Notes: generated by a model not told the origin, from the sequence alone. 18,884 bases of DNA from Stramenopiles sp. TOSAG23-2 (GCA_900128395.1 LT649597.1:1-18884); one strand, 5' to 3'; shown: positions 9,101-16,987, numbered from the stretch's first letter. Numbers and translations: made by a program.

Positions 9101-12100
9101 GAAGGATTTTTATCGAAAATGGTGGAACCGGCGAATGGAGAACTATTGAATCGAAAATATCACTTTTGAAATTGTTAGCTTTTCTATCACGTAGAAGTAA
9201 AGTCGAGTGTGAGTTGCTAGACATTTTGGAAAAAATTAAACCAATTCTATTGTCTATGTGGGCAGATAAAGCTGGATCGGACGTCCCAATCGTTCAACAA
9301 CGTAAAGCTGGACAATCACTGATGCCCCCAATTTTCTTTCCGGTAAAACTCTGCAGTCGACCGTACAATATCACCATTACTAATGGAGGAAAAATCCAAG
9401 ATGTTGAAAGTGGTGGCTTGGGTGAAAAAGTCGGACTTCAGAAAAATGATTACATCGTCTCCCTTGGAACTAATGGGGTAATGAATAACTATTTGATCGA
9501 TTATTTGACAATATCCCAAGCAGTAGTAAATGAAATTCTTAAATTACCTGCAGACGACACGTGCATTTTAATTGCACGAGGGGATGATTTTAAACCATAC
9601 GTCCCCGACATTCCAAACAATGCGACTTCGGAAATGTTTTTTGCAAAAAAGCGCCATACGTATTTTTACGAAAAGACAATTGTAAATAATGGAGAGATTA
9701 AGAATATTAGAAATATTCCAATAATCAAACAGTTGAAACTTGACGATGGTGGGAAAGTTTTGCAATATAGAGATTTGAAATTAAGTGAATACGACGAATT
9801 TTTGAATAAAAAATATGCGTTGAACGAGGATAGGACGTTAAAGAACCCTGAGCTGTTAAAGAGTAATTACGGAATAAGAGGTGTTTTGCGATATGGTAAT
9901 GATGATGAAGCTAAAGTAGGCAAAGAAATGGTCGTGCCAAGTGAAATTTTGCCTGGAGATTATATATGTCGAGTAAATGATTTCGAAGTCAGTCTTGAAA
10001 CCACAGAGCAGGAAATTTTTGATATGATACGAAACATTTTAGTACCAATAAAAGCAAAGGTTAGTAGAACTGTTGTGACACCAAAAGAAAAAGGGACTCG
10101 TGTGGTACTGCGTCGGAAAAGTGTTGATGATGAGAATGCCAAGGCAAAGCCACCAGTTTTACGTTTGACTATTGCACGAAATCATCATGAGACAATACAA
10201 GTAGGGAAAAAATATAAGCCCCTTTCTTCTGCGATGTACTACTTAGAGCCAGCGCCGAAAGTGTTGTGGCGTACATTTACCAATATTAATACTGGTATCG
10301 ATGTTACTAGCAACCATTCTCAACATGGTTGCCGTATCAAGAAAGTAGACCCTGACAGTATTGCAAAGCAGCTTGGAATCCTTGCAAATGACCAAGTTGT
10401 TCAAATTGGTACCAGAGTGTTGAGCGGGAGTAGCAGGAACGCGTTGATTAATGATTGGCTGAAAGCTGACATTTTACGATCTCGGTACGGCGAAGCAATT
10501 GTGAAATTTGCAAGAGCAAGTTCGCATTCTTCCAAACAACTATCTGACCCTTATTATTTAGCAGATATCGTAAATAATGCAAGTAGAGTACGCTATCCGG
10601 TACCGTATTTTTTGTATAGGAATAAATCGTTAAAGCACGACTTATACAATAAACGAGTGCAGCATGCTGCTGTATCTGCGGACAATTTACGTAAATTTTT
10701 AGTCGGCTATAAAGATAATCAAAATAATTATTTATCAGTTGCAAGGCAATGGGTTTATGCAAAGACGCAAATTATCAATCAAGAAATCGTACGGTATTTG
10801 AGCGAGGAAACGTATATTGAAATCCAAAAGAAAACGGGAGATTCCATGTTAATGCAGCCATTGAAGCATTGGAAAAATTGCGTCTTTTTAATGCATCAAG
10901 TTATGGCGCCTGCAATGACCGCATCTGCACTAAAGCCGGGAATCTCCGAACGAGACAGTGTCGTATTAGATTGGATCAGAATCACTAGAAATAGCTCCAG
11001 GAGTGAAATATTGTCTGCTTGTTCATTTGGACAACTTGCGTTATTAATTGAAAAACTATATCGTGCCAGTGCATGCTTTTCATTAATATCAAAAGACGCA
11101 ATGTTGTCACGTATTGCAGTTGAAAATCGTGTATGGGTACCAGATTATGATACATATGTTATATTTAGTGCGTTTCTGTACAATCGGAAGGGATACCAGG
11201 ATTTATTAGAGAAAGAGGAATTAATCGGCTATGTACCGAAATCTGGCTGTTTTGAAATGCATGTGAAGTCAAAGCAAATTATTGTTGCAAAATCTGGGAA
11301 AGTGTTTTGGAAATTGCTTTTAAAAAAACGCGGAATCAAACAGAATAGGACGTACATGTCTTTTGGCTACCAAGGAACGAAGAAGAAGAAGAAGAGCAAA
11401 GCGAAGAAAAAAAATGATTCTGGAACGGCAAAAAAGAGTAAATTTATCAGCAACGAAAGCAATGTATCAACAAAAAAGAAAGGGTATGTAAAGAAAGAAT
11501 ATAGAGGATTGAATGTATTGGAATCGAACATGTTGACCTTTGTTAAATTAATTAATGTACACCCAGATGCCCCGCCATTTCAAGAAAAAGTCGATTCAAG
11601 CGTTATTCATGATTATTTAGACTGGATCAAGAAACCGATGTACTTAAAGCAAATTCGTAGCAATGTCAAAAAACATAAATATCGGACAATGTATGAGCTC
11701 ATGAATGATTTGAAATTGATTCGTGATAATTGTGTGCATTACTGCCACAGCGTTAATTTATACCTTGATATACCACCAGCCGCAGAACGAATGTACCTAT
11801 ATGCAAGGCAAGAAATGGACAATTTAATTAAAAATGGCACGTTTGTCCATCCAGCTATTGAACAAACTATGGAATTGATGTTGGAAAAATTAACAGGTTC
11901 AAAAGCTGCCGCAATTCATGACCAAGAGGATATTAATGTAGCTGTTGATTTATATGATCAACAGGTGAAAAAAGCGAAGGAACAAGAAGAGTTAAAGAGA
12001 ATAGAAGATGCGGCGAATGGAATATTAAACGATGGAAAAGAGGAACAAAAGTTGTCAGCGAAGAAGAAAAGAAAGAGAGGGTCGGCTTACTCAAAGGACG

Positions 12101-15100
12101 AGTTGACAAAAATTATTGGCATACCACATCCTGATGATAAATTGCCAGGACCAGCTCCACCAGATGGTGGCATAAATTTTATGGCGCGAGAAAAAATTAT
12201 GATTGAAACCAAAAAATATGGTACCATCTATGCTTACATAAATACATTGAGTTGCCAAATAACGGCTGGCACAGGTGATGTATTTTCTTCTCCAACAAAA
12301 TTTATTTCTAAATTTCGGTCCACTAATGCGCATCCAAATAACGACATTAAATTTTGCAAAACAGGAGAGACGCTTGGAGAAGCTCGTGCTCGTGGCGCTT
12401 GTCGTGCTAACAAAAATAGCAAATTGTCAAGTAGCTACAAGAACTACGTTGGACCAAAAGGCGCACGGTCAGATTCAAAAGGACCAGAACCTAGTCGCGG
12501 AAGAACGTTGGCGTTGTTAACTGAAGTAACATGCAAGTTAAAGAATGGGGGGCCTGATGCAATTGGACTGTTGAATACGAAAACTGGTTTGATTGTGTTG
12601 GATCAGAAAGCTGGCAAGACTTGCACGCCAGGTGAATGGTGCATTCAAGTGGGAGCAGCTCGCCTGGACCCTAATAAAGGTTGTAAGGTAACACAAACAA
12701 CCGAGAGCCTTTCAAATGCAAAAGATCGAAATGCGGTGAAATCAATTGAAGGTGAAGATCCAAGCGATTATTCATCTTCAAATTTAGACAATCAAGATCA
12801 TAGAGGGCCAAAACCAAAGTATGGAAGACGCTTGTTGTTACTATCACCCGCAACTGCGTGGGGTATGGACCCAAGGAATAAATACGCCAAGAAGAAATTC
12901 AAAATGATTTTAAATACTAATACAAGCATGATTCATTACAAAAATGACGAAGGGGAAGAGGTAATATGCACCCCGGAGGAATACTGCTTAAAAATTAAAA
13001 CAGAGACCAGGAATCCGAATGCGGAAATCAACATTAATTTGAGTGGCGAACCTCTACGGATTGCTAGACGTCGCAATGCATGCTTTGGCCTTGAAGCGGA
13101 ACGAGATGAAAATTATGCCGACGATGACCACTTTGACGAGCTTGGCCCGAAACCAATACATGGCAAACGCTTGAACCATGTAACAGAGATTTATGGTGTA
13201 GGTAAAGATGGGAAATATTATGCATTTTTAGATACGAGGACCGGTATGATAGTTTTGGTCACATCTGATCTATCAGACGATGAAGACGAAGATAATAATG
13301 GCGAGGAGGGCGAGAAAGAGAAAGTAGTAGATAATGGTATTACCACTACCACAACAACAACTACTACTACGACGACAAACGGCAGCACCGAACAACAAGA
13401 AGAGCATACAGAAATTCGAATGACCCCTCGCGAATTTTGCGAAAAGTGTAATTCGAAAAGGCTTGACCCAAACAAAGATATTATCATAAGGCAGACGAAA
13501 GAACCTCTTGGGAAGGCAAAAAAAAGGCATGCATGTAGTCTTGTCGATGGCGAAAAATTGGAAGATGATTCAAATGGTGATGGGCCGGGTGTTGATTTCG
13601 GTCCCCGTTTAAAACAATTTGAGAAAGTATATTTTCAATATGAAGTTCCAGAAAAAGATAGAAGCAAAACTCAAGGAGACATTGCGAGGTTAAATTTGGA
13701 TGTTTGGAAAAAAGATCGTTTCGATCGAATGTACACGCGTATAAATACACTTACAGGTATGATTGTTGATAGTGAACTTCGCAGCATTGCCAACCATCAG
13801 AGCAATACTGAAAAAAGTATTGTCGCAGGGAAGGCACCTTGGGAAGTTATAGAAAAATATAATACAACAACTAGCAATCCAAACATCGAGTTTATTGTGG
13901 AAAAAACTGGAGAACAATTAGGCAGTGCTAGACTCCGTGGTGCAATTGAAAGCATTGAAATGGAAAGTGATTTTGATGGTGTCATGGAAAGCAAATTTAA
14001 GCGTACTAGTAGAGGTAGGCCTAAAGGCAATTTGGATAATCCCATAGCGAACATTCATAATGGCAGCGAAGGTCGCCCTAAACGCACTGGCGCTACGAAA
14101 AGTTACAAGGCAGTGCAAGCTAGGAATAGCCCAAAAAAAACAGTTGATAAGGGCATAGATAAACGTAATAACGATGCTTACATTCGTGAGCAAGGTAACG
14201 ATCCAATTCGACAATGCATCGATGAAATGATTTCTCAAATATGCCATGACCCAGAAATTGCTTTTCACAGCATAGTAAAAGATAAATTGTACCGCACTGT
14301 TGATGAGATAAAAACTTTAGTCCCACCGCTGAAGCCAAGTGATGATGGACCCCCGATAGCTAAGACGAGATATTCTATGCTATTTGCCATGGACAGAGAG
14401 GGACAAAAAAAGTTTGGAGTAATGGATACGACAAAACGCAAATTAATATACGAAGGCGTTGAATTGTCACCAACCAAATTTGTACGTTCAGTTGTTACAC
14501 AGAAAGGATGGCCAAACGAGGAAATTATATTCTTAGGGACAGGCGAAAGTCTAGGTGATGCACGAGGGCGTGGAGCAGTGGTGCACGCAAGTGCAAGAGC
14601 CCCTAGAGCACAATGGGAAAGAGAGAAAGCAGAGGCAGAGCTCACTCGTCGAACATCAAGACGGGAGAAGAAGCAAAGCATTAAGGCAAAACAGAATGAT
14701 GGAAGTACAAACAGCAAAAAAAAGGATGAAAAAAACGATGGTGGTAACAGCAGTACCAGCAGCAGCAGCGATGATGACGACGATGATGATGAACCAGTCG
14801 AATTTATCCAGCCATCCGCACGGCGTGTGAAGAAAGCAATTAATTATAATGAAAGGGCACTCGTACAACAAGATGATGAAAAAATTATTAAGGAACAAAA
14901 AGAGATTGAACTGAAGGAGATGAAGGAGAAAAGAAAGCGGACAAAAAAGAAGCGAAATAACATGGATGTCGATGACGATGATTCGGATTATGAGGAGGAA
15001 GATGCAGATGGCGAAATTGGACTGAGTGATGGCAATATTAACAATAAAATGGAAGCTCAAGGGAAAGTCAGTAAAATCGTACCATTCGCAGAGACTCTGG

Positions 15101-16728
15101 GTATACAGTTGGATCATATGGTACGTTCGTATTCACGTAATGGAATGACAGTATATATACCGATGGAACTTTCAAGCGATGTGGATCAAGTTGTGTTTGA
15201 GATTGAAAAGTATAAGGAGCAAAACGAGGAGACGGACAAAGGATTGCGCGTGGCAAAGGAATTAAGCGACTCCTTACTAGCAAACCAAAAGTATTCTTCT
15301 AGTGCTAGAAGCTATGAGATTGAAATGAAGAAAATCTTAATGCAGGAAAAGAAATTGAAGCAAAAGGTGAACAGGCAACAGTATAAAGAAGAATTGCAAA
15401 TGATACGATTGAGGAAAAAGGAGTTGATGAAGCAAGTTTCTCAACGTAAGAAGGAAGAAAAAGAGTTGAAGCGCTTGAAAGCAAAGACGTTAAGAGAAAT
15501 CAATGATATTAAACGGATGGGCGTGACAAGAAAAATGCCACAAGAGAAAAAACGATATTTATCGACGAAAGAACTGATTAGGAGAAGGGACATGCAAATT
15601 GCTAATATTCGAGAAAAAGTGTGTTCAAGTATATTGGACTTCGTAGTAGCAGAGGTGGAGGAGTATGATTGGCTTGCTAAAGTACCGCAGCCGGCACGCA
15701 CGGATATGTATTATGGAACGTTAAGGTACTTAACAAATGCATTAAGGCGTAGTCGGCTTGTCAATGTACCAAAAACACAAGCCGTGTTTGATTATGAAAG
15801 CTTATCAAAGCAATGGTTGGAGAACTATGAAGATCGTTTAAACAGTGCAAACGATTTGCTTATTAGTGCTGCTACGTACCAAGTCTTGTATTACGATGGC
15901 TTGCGTTTCCAGGATGAACTTCAAAGTATCAAGGCAGTCTTGCCTAGTTTAAGAAAGCGAGTCGTGGAAGTCCTGAAAAAATTAGAAGCAACACTTGGAA
16001 ACAAGAAGCAATGGGATCTATGCCAGAGTCAAATAGCAGAAAAAGGTGAATCCGAACTAATTCAGATACATAATAGAACTCACGTTGTTATTCAAAAAAT
16101 TCGAGAAAGGTACCTTAAACGTGTGAAACAGCATTATATTTCACAACAAACTCAACCAAAATATGTTCCAAAATTCCAACAGATGAGAAATTCATATGAT
16201 GAAGAACGTTATTTTAGGTACGTTTATCCTTTGGATAGATTGCCTGGTGTCAAAATTGTAGATACAAGAGTAGTAAAGGGGGAAGAGGAGAGGCGCAAAA
16301 AAAATGCAGAAAAATTATTATTGGAGAAAAAACGAGAATTAAAGCGTATTGAATCCCAGTTAAAACAAGCTAAAATGACCAAAGAAAAGCTTCATGAGGA
16401 AGTAAAAGGAATAAAATCGACTGCAGTAACGCCTGTTGTTTTGTTGGATAAAGTAAAAGATGATGGACCATTTCCAAGTTTGAGTGATGGTAGACGTGTA
16501 GTTTGTTATATTGACAATAAACGCGTTTTACCGAAGAAAAGAAAAAGCAATGAACATGGTGCAGTATCTGATCCAAAGCCAGATCCACGTCCATCTAGAG
16601 TTTGGGGTAAAGGATTACCAATGATTGAAAATGTGATTTTGAAGAAGGAAAAAGGTGTACAATTTGTTCCAAAACGACGAAGGGTGGTTTGCATATTAAA
16701 CAATGAGCGAGTGGAACCGAAGAAGTAA
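6136..16728 (+). CDS. Giant multidomain chromatin protein (Tudor/DDT/bromo/WHIM/PDZ/RAMA-like), ISWI-accessory-subunit type
   Basis: 3530 residues from one uninterrupted ORF. DDT and WHIM modules define the large partners of ISWI-type nucleosome remodellers (ACF1/BAZ/BPTF class), so a nuclear remodelling or reader role is likely. Order by residue: basic tail (1-65); acidic Ser/Glu/Asp tract (66-133); Lys-rich segment; Tudor-like (226-290, YTDGDEEEL); DDT (330-400); bromodomain 1 (456-635) with a long acidic insert; WHIM1 (690-735); Tudor-like 2 (828-892); AT-hook RGRGRPRK (916-923); coiled coil, then WHIM2 (966-1045, GLDRRGNRYW); PDZ-like modules (1070-1150, 1243-1315, 1385-1462); unassigned, mostly helical region (1463-1760); bromodomain 2 (1789-1915); six RAMA-like modules (2016-2820); GRP hooks (2627, 2646); coiled coils (about 3058-3125, 3380-3425); twin C-terminal motif. 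No PHD finger or ATPase is seen. The start is the first in-frame ATG (6136). The overall class is fairly secure; the PDZ and RAMA assignments are by eye. Confidence 0.85.
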   Translation: MPKKGNNTKKTTGKRKAPSSTKKKTQPKKLKKGGKKLVIKIGSKNGKSRTAARNAKRKIKELVENEDSSDDDESSEEESSSEEDESSEEDESSEEDESSEEDESSEDEDEDDSEDYGSSTDEDSDEDESSEDEKTKGRKNKRKGKAKSKSNSKSNKKKTKIKGNKRKNKSGSSTNKKQKVSKKKPTVKKRLKVKFTGKRSAEEEKQMKKKETKKKEIDHAKYLQKVIGKKFKRRFAMMGVFTGEVVSFRILPVKAGKKIQEKDLLFKVKYTDGDEEELDAAELARLGVDIPYQDTVYIQDPNELEESAWPLPNSYFKKINPKAGRIPYNLLGDVVSCWRFITRFSDSLCLSPFTLLQLEQALTYNSKDDVKENDKVLYNKKSARLIDEMFQCLLTILLNEEVAEETDDLEKYAGNRSTHTRGGTYATRLDLMNDATWLEILRQTMTEGESLNLPTFWSAIAGCHEVMTNMFEFEEEIMDDKTFSSKIDSNAYVDLESRISNPIDMRTILGRLNSGWYTNNDNQKDIHINAIQKQEDSDDKKENMMMIEDDGNDGDGEEEESEKNGNEDEDKDKKKAKNVNINTKGGGPTAFAKDMRTVFNNYLHLEEKDTPLYNSAKEMRTEFNRLYKQYVEEPFLQSNASTDNNIVVNNNKKKDNDKMDVDKNSGSDNDGDSSDEEEDEYDEEWLELRQTSIAAASLPFHQLELNQKVNLLKWLCDEVMESDVVRDQMDDLHDMDKTLRREREAMKKKIRKVSKEQIWAYRAETISKIAPGSEISTRSADQLPKATSSTTTNGVPLTKVAVTPKAKVVVSNEDKRYAWSKANYEGRKYIGYNFKKEIEGYGFQPGLVIKFIASEKIGREKEDSKFVIRYNDGTIVENVSPLELVKCGVPLKLGTFGFTTDEIYNFMIGINGDTPRGRGRPRKYAKSLPPLPKSATSNEYKKQLQKLNLELEKINEKLVECAKKKIDLPYGLDRRGNRYWHFKDTDGVGRIFIENGGTGEWRTIESKISLLKLLAFLSRRSKVECELLDILEKIKPILLSMWADKAGSDVPIVQQRKAGQSLMPPIFFPVKLCSRPYNITITNGGKIQDVESGGLGEKVGLQKNDYIVSLGTNGVMNNYLIDYLTISQAVVNEILKLPADDTCILIARGDDFKPYVPDIPNNATSEMFFAKKRHTYFYEKTIVNNGEIKNIRNIPIIKQLKLDDGGKVLQYRDLKLSEYDEFLNKKYALNEDRTLKNPELLKSNYGIRGVLRYGNDDEAKVGKEMVVPSEILPGDYICRVNDFEVSLETTEQEIFDMIRNILVPIKAKVSRTVVTPKEKGTRVVLRRKSVDDENAKAKPPVLRLTIARNHHETIQVGKKYKPLSSAMYYLEPAPKVLWRTFTNINTGIDVTSNHSQHGCRIKKVDPDSIAKQLGILANDQVVQIGTRVLSGSSRNALINDWLKADILRSRYGEAIVKFARASSHSSKQLSDPYYLADIVNNASRVRYPVPYFLYRNKSLKHDLYNKRVQHAAVSADNLRKFLVGYKDNQNNYLSVARQWVYAKTQIINQEIVRYLSEETYIEIQKKTGDSMLMQPLKHWKNCVFLMHQVMAPAMTASALKPGISERDSVVLDWIRITRNSSRSEILSACSFGQLALLIEKLYRASACFSLISKDAMLSRIAVENRVWVPDYDTYVIFSAFLYNRKGYQDLLEKEELIGYVPKSGCFEMHVKSKQIIVAKSGKVFWKLLLKKRGIKQNRTYMSFGYQGTKKKKKSKAKKKNDSGTAKKSKFISNESNVSTKKKGYVKKEYRGLNVLESNMLTFVKLINVHPDAPPFQEKVDSSVIHDYLDWIKKPMYLKQIRSNVKKHKYRTMYELMNDLKLIRDNCVHYCHSVNLYLDIPPAAERMYLYARQEMDNLIKNGTFVHPAIEQTMELMLEKLTGSKAAAIHDQEDINVAVDLYDQQVKKAKEQEELKRIEDAANGILNDGKEEQKLSAKKKRKRGSAYSKDELTKIIGIPHPDDKLPGPAPPDGGINFMAREKIMIETKKYGTIYAYINTLSCQITAGTGDVFSSPTKFISKFRSTNAHPNNDIKFCKTGETLGEARARGACRANKNSKLSSSYKNYVGPKGARSDSKGPEPSRGRTLALLTEVTCKLKNGGPDAIGLLNTKTGLIVLDQKAGKTCTPGEWCIQVGAARLDPNKGCKVTQTTESLSNAKDRNAVKSIEGEDPSDYSSSNLDNQDHRGPKPKYGRRLLLLSPATAWGMDPRNKYAKKKFKMILNTNTSMIHYKNDEGEEVICTPEEYCLKIKTETRNPNAEININLSGEPLRIARRRNACFGLEAERDENYADDDHFDELGPKPIHGKRLNHVTEIYGVGKDGKYYAFLDTRTGMIVLVTSDLSDDEDEDNNGEEGEKEKVVDNGITTTTTTTTTTTTNGSTEQQEEHTEIRMTPREFCEKCNSKRLDPNKDIIIRQTKEPLGKAKKRHACSLVDGEKLEDDSNGDGPGVDFGPRLKQFEKVYFQYEVPEKDRSKTQGDIARLNLDVWKKDRFDRMYTRINTLTGMIVDSELRSIANHQSNTEKSIVAGKAPWEVIEKYNTTTSNPNIEFIVEKTGEQLGSARLRGAIESIEMESDFDGVMESKFKRTSRGRPKGNLDNPIANIHNGSEGRPKRTGATKSYKAVQARNSPKKTVDKGIDKRNNDAYIREQGNDPIRQCIDEMISQICHDPEIAFHSIVKDKLYRTVDEIKTLVPPLKPSDDGPPIAKTRYSMLFAMDREGQKKFGVMDTTKRKLIYEGVELSPTKFVRSVVTQKGWPNEEIIFLGTGESLGDARGRGAVVHASARAPRAQWEREKAEAELTRRTSRREKKQSIKAKQNDGSTNSKKKDEKNDGGNSSTSSSSDDDDDDDEPVEFIQPSARRVKKAINYNERALVQQDDEKIIKEQKEIELKEMKEKRKRTKKKRNNMDVDDDDSDYEEEDADGEIGLSDGNINNKMEAQGKVSKIVPFAETLGIQLDHMVRSYSRNGMTVYIPMELSSDVDQVVFEIEKYKEQNEETDKGLRVAKELSDSLLANQKYSSSARSYEIEMKKILMQEKKLKQKVNRQQYKEELQMIRLRKKELMKQVSQRKKEEKELKRLKAKTLREINDIKRMGVTRKMPQEKKRYLSTKELIRRRDMQIANIREKVCSSILDFVVAEVEEYDWLAKVPQPARTDMYYGTLRYLTNALRRSRLVNVPKTQAVFDYESLSKQWLENYEDRLNSANDLLISAATYQVLYYDGLRFQDELQSIKAVLPSLRKRVVEVLKKLEATLGNKKQWDLCQSQIAEKGESELIQIHNRTHVVIQKIRERYLKRVKQHYISQQTQPKYVPKFQQMRNSYDEERYFRYVYPLDRLPGVKIVDTRVVKGEEERRKKNAEKLLLEKKRELKRIESQLKQAKMTKEKLHEEVKGIKSTAVTPVVLLDKVKDDGPFPSLSDGRRVVCYIDNKRVLPKKRKSNEHGAVSDPKPDPRPSRVWGKGLPMIENVILKKEKGVQFVPKRRRVVCILNNERVEPKK
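6385..6456 (+). repeat. 18-nt coding minisatellite, four units, encoding DESSEE/D
   Basis: Four successive 18-nt units (6385, 6403, 6421, 6439) of GATGAAAGTAGYGARGAM encode Asp-Glu-Ser-Ser-Glu-Glu/Asp inside the acidic tract. The S-x-x-E/D spacing is the casein kinase II pattern and resembles acidic tracts of nucleolar and chromatin proteins. Such tracts often contact histones or basic regions; here that is inference. Confidence 0.75.
6811..9270 (+). other. Domain block: Tudor-like, DDT, bromodomain 1, WHIM1, Tudor-like, AT-hook, WHIM2
   Basis: Residues 226-1045 of the giant protein. The DDT stretch is recognised by the WRFITRFSDSLCLSPFTLLQLE pattern (aromatic-rich helix followed by L-x-L-S-P-F) and the later LLTILL helix. 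WHIM2 is recognised by G-x-DRxGNRYW-x-F followed by a W and a leucine-rich helix. Two Tudor-like modules flank the DDT/WHIM unit; both have a glycine-containing first strand, a central V/I-x-Y-x-DG strand and a closing EL helix. In ISWI partners DDT and WHIM clamp the remodeller and measure linker DNA. Bromodomain 1 is placed between DDT and WHIM1, which is unusual, since the animal proteins known to me carry the bromodomain at the C-terminus. Confidence 0.7.
9343..10521 (+). other. Three PDZ-like modules inside the chromatin protein
   Basis: Residues 1070-1462. Modules 1 and 3 show the typical PDZ core: GGKIQDVESGGLGEKVGLQKND-type (1084-1105, hydrophobic strand, small-residue turn, A/G-L helix start, then D-x-I-x-x-L/I-G), and GCRIKKVDPDSIAKQLGI with NDQVVQIG (1398-1425). 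Module 2 (1243-1315) is weaker: GIRGVLRYG, a Val-Val-Pro segment and LPGDYICRVND. PDZ domains bind C-terminal peptides. Peptide-binding sites here cannot be read with confidence because the carboxylate-binding loop is divergent. Module 2 could be a different beta-rich fold. Confidence 0.5.
11500..11880 (+). other. Bromodomain 2 (atypical)
   Basis: Residues 1789-1915. It fits the bromodomain pattern: HPDAPPFQEKVD, YLDWIKKPMYLKQI, a DLKLIRDNC helix and an A-rich final helix. The position normally held by the acetyl-lysine-binding Asn (NCxxYN) is Cys1870 (NCVHYC). The fold call is good; canonical acetyl-lysine binding is doubtful. Confidence 0.75.
12181..14595 (+). other. Six-copy array of RAMA-like modules
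   Basis: Six repeats of one module. Each has a beta-hairpin with (N/D)TxTxxI, then an ungapped 37-residue core starting at residues 2052, 2164, 2279, 2430, 2567 and 2778 (bases 12289, 12625, 12970, 13423, 13834, 14467). The core pattern is [S/T/A]P-x-x-aromatic or V, 10 residues, PN, then a beta strand, then [G/T/K]E-x-L-x-x-[A]-[R/K]-x-R-x-A. This order (hairpin with x-T/G-x-I, SPxxF, strand, G-x-x-L-x-x-x-R) is that of RAMA, a module described as a reader of modified, especially adenine-methylated, DNA. The repeat itself is certain; the family name is my inference by eye. Unrelated small alpha/beta modules remain possible. Confidence 0.6.
16492..16725 (+). other. Twin C-terminal motif RRVVCxIxNxRVxPKK
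   Basis: The motif occurs at residues 3453-3468 (RRVVCYIDNKRVLPKK) and again at the extreme C-terminus, 3515-3530 (RRVVCILNNERVEPKK), 62 residues apart. It looks like a short beta-hairpin with basic flanks; the basic PKK/KRK parts may serve as nuclear localisation signals. I do not recognise a family for it. Confidence 0.6.
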
Positions 16729-16756
16729 ATGTAATCAGAGATATATGATATCTAGT

Positions 16757-16817
16757 ATTCGTACATGTGATATCCACATGTACGCGAATATTAATAAAAA
16801 TACGAAGTTCGTATTTT
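16757..16817. terminator. Two hairpins in the convergent 3' region of the giant ORF and the PLP enzyme gene
   Basis: Hairpin 1 (16757-16789) has a 9-bp stem, GTACATGTG/CACATGTAC, around ATATC, extended by 4 bp across a GC bulge. Hairpin 2 (16797-16817) is a 21-nt near-perfect palindrome, AAAATACGAA-G-TTCGTATTTT. An AATAAA word (16793-16798) overlaps its edge on the plus strand, 64 nt after the TAA stop of the giant ORF. On the minus strand an AATAAA (16889-16884) follows the PLP-enzyme stop. A role in 3'-end formation for both genes is inferred. Confidence 0.4.
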
Positions 16818-16987
16818 AATATGCATATGATAATATGATGCTCCAAAACGTATATGGGGGACACTATGATATGATAGCTCCTTTTTATTCAAAAAATAAT
16901 TTTAAAAAGCAAAATTTTATGAAATATCTTCGCTCAAATATTAAAAAAATGTATTATAATAAAAACTCTTTTTCTCTCTCCCCCATC

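Noticed and set aside
6811-9270. Assignment as a plant PTM-type Tudor-DDT-PHD protein
   Set aside because: A Tudor-DDT order is present but no PHD finger Cys/His pattern is visible anywhere in the protein.
14265-15117. Antisense ORFs of about 150 residues opposite the RAMA-like array and the following region
   Set aside because: Composition mirrors the sense codons, no domain is recognisable, starts are doubtful, and they overlap a well-supported coding region.
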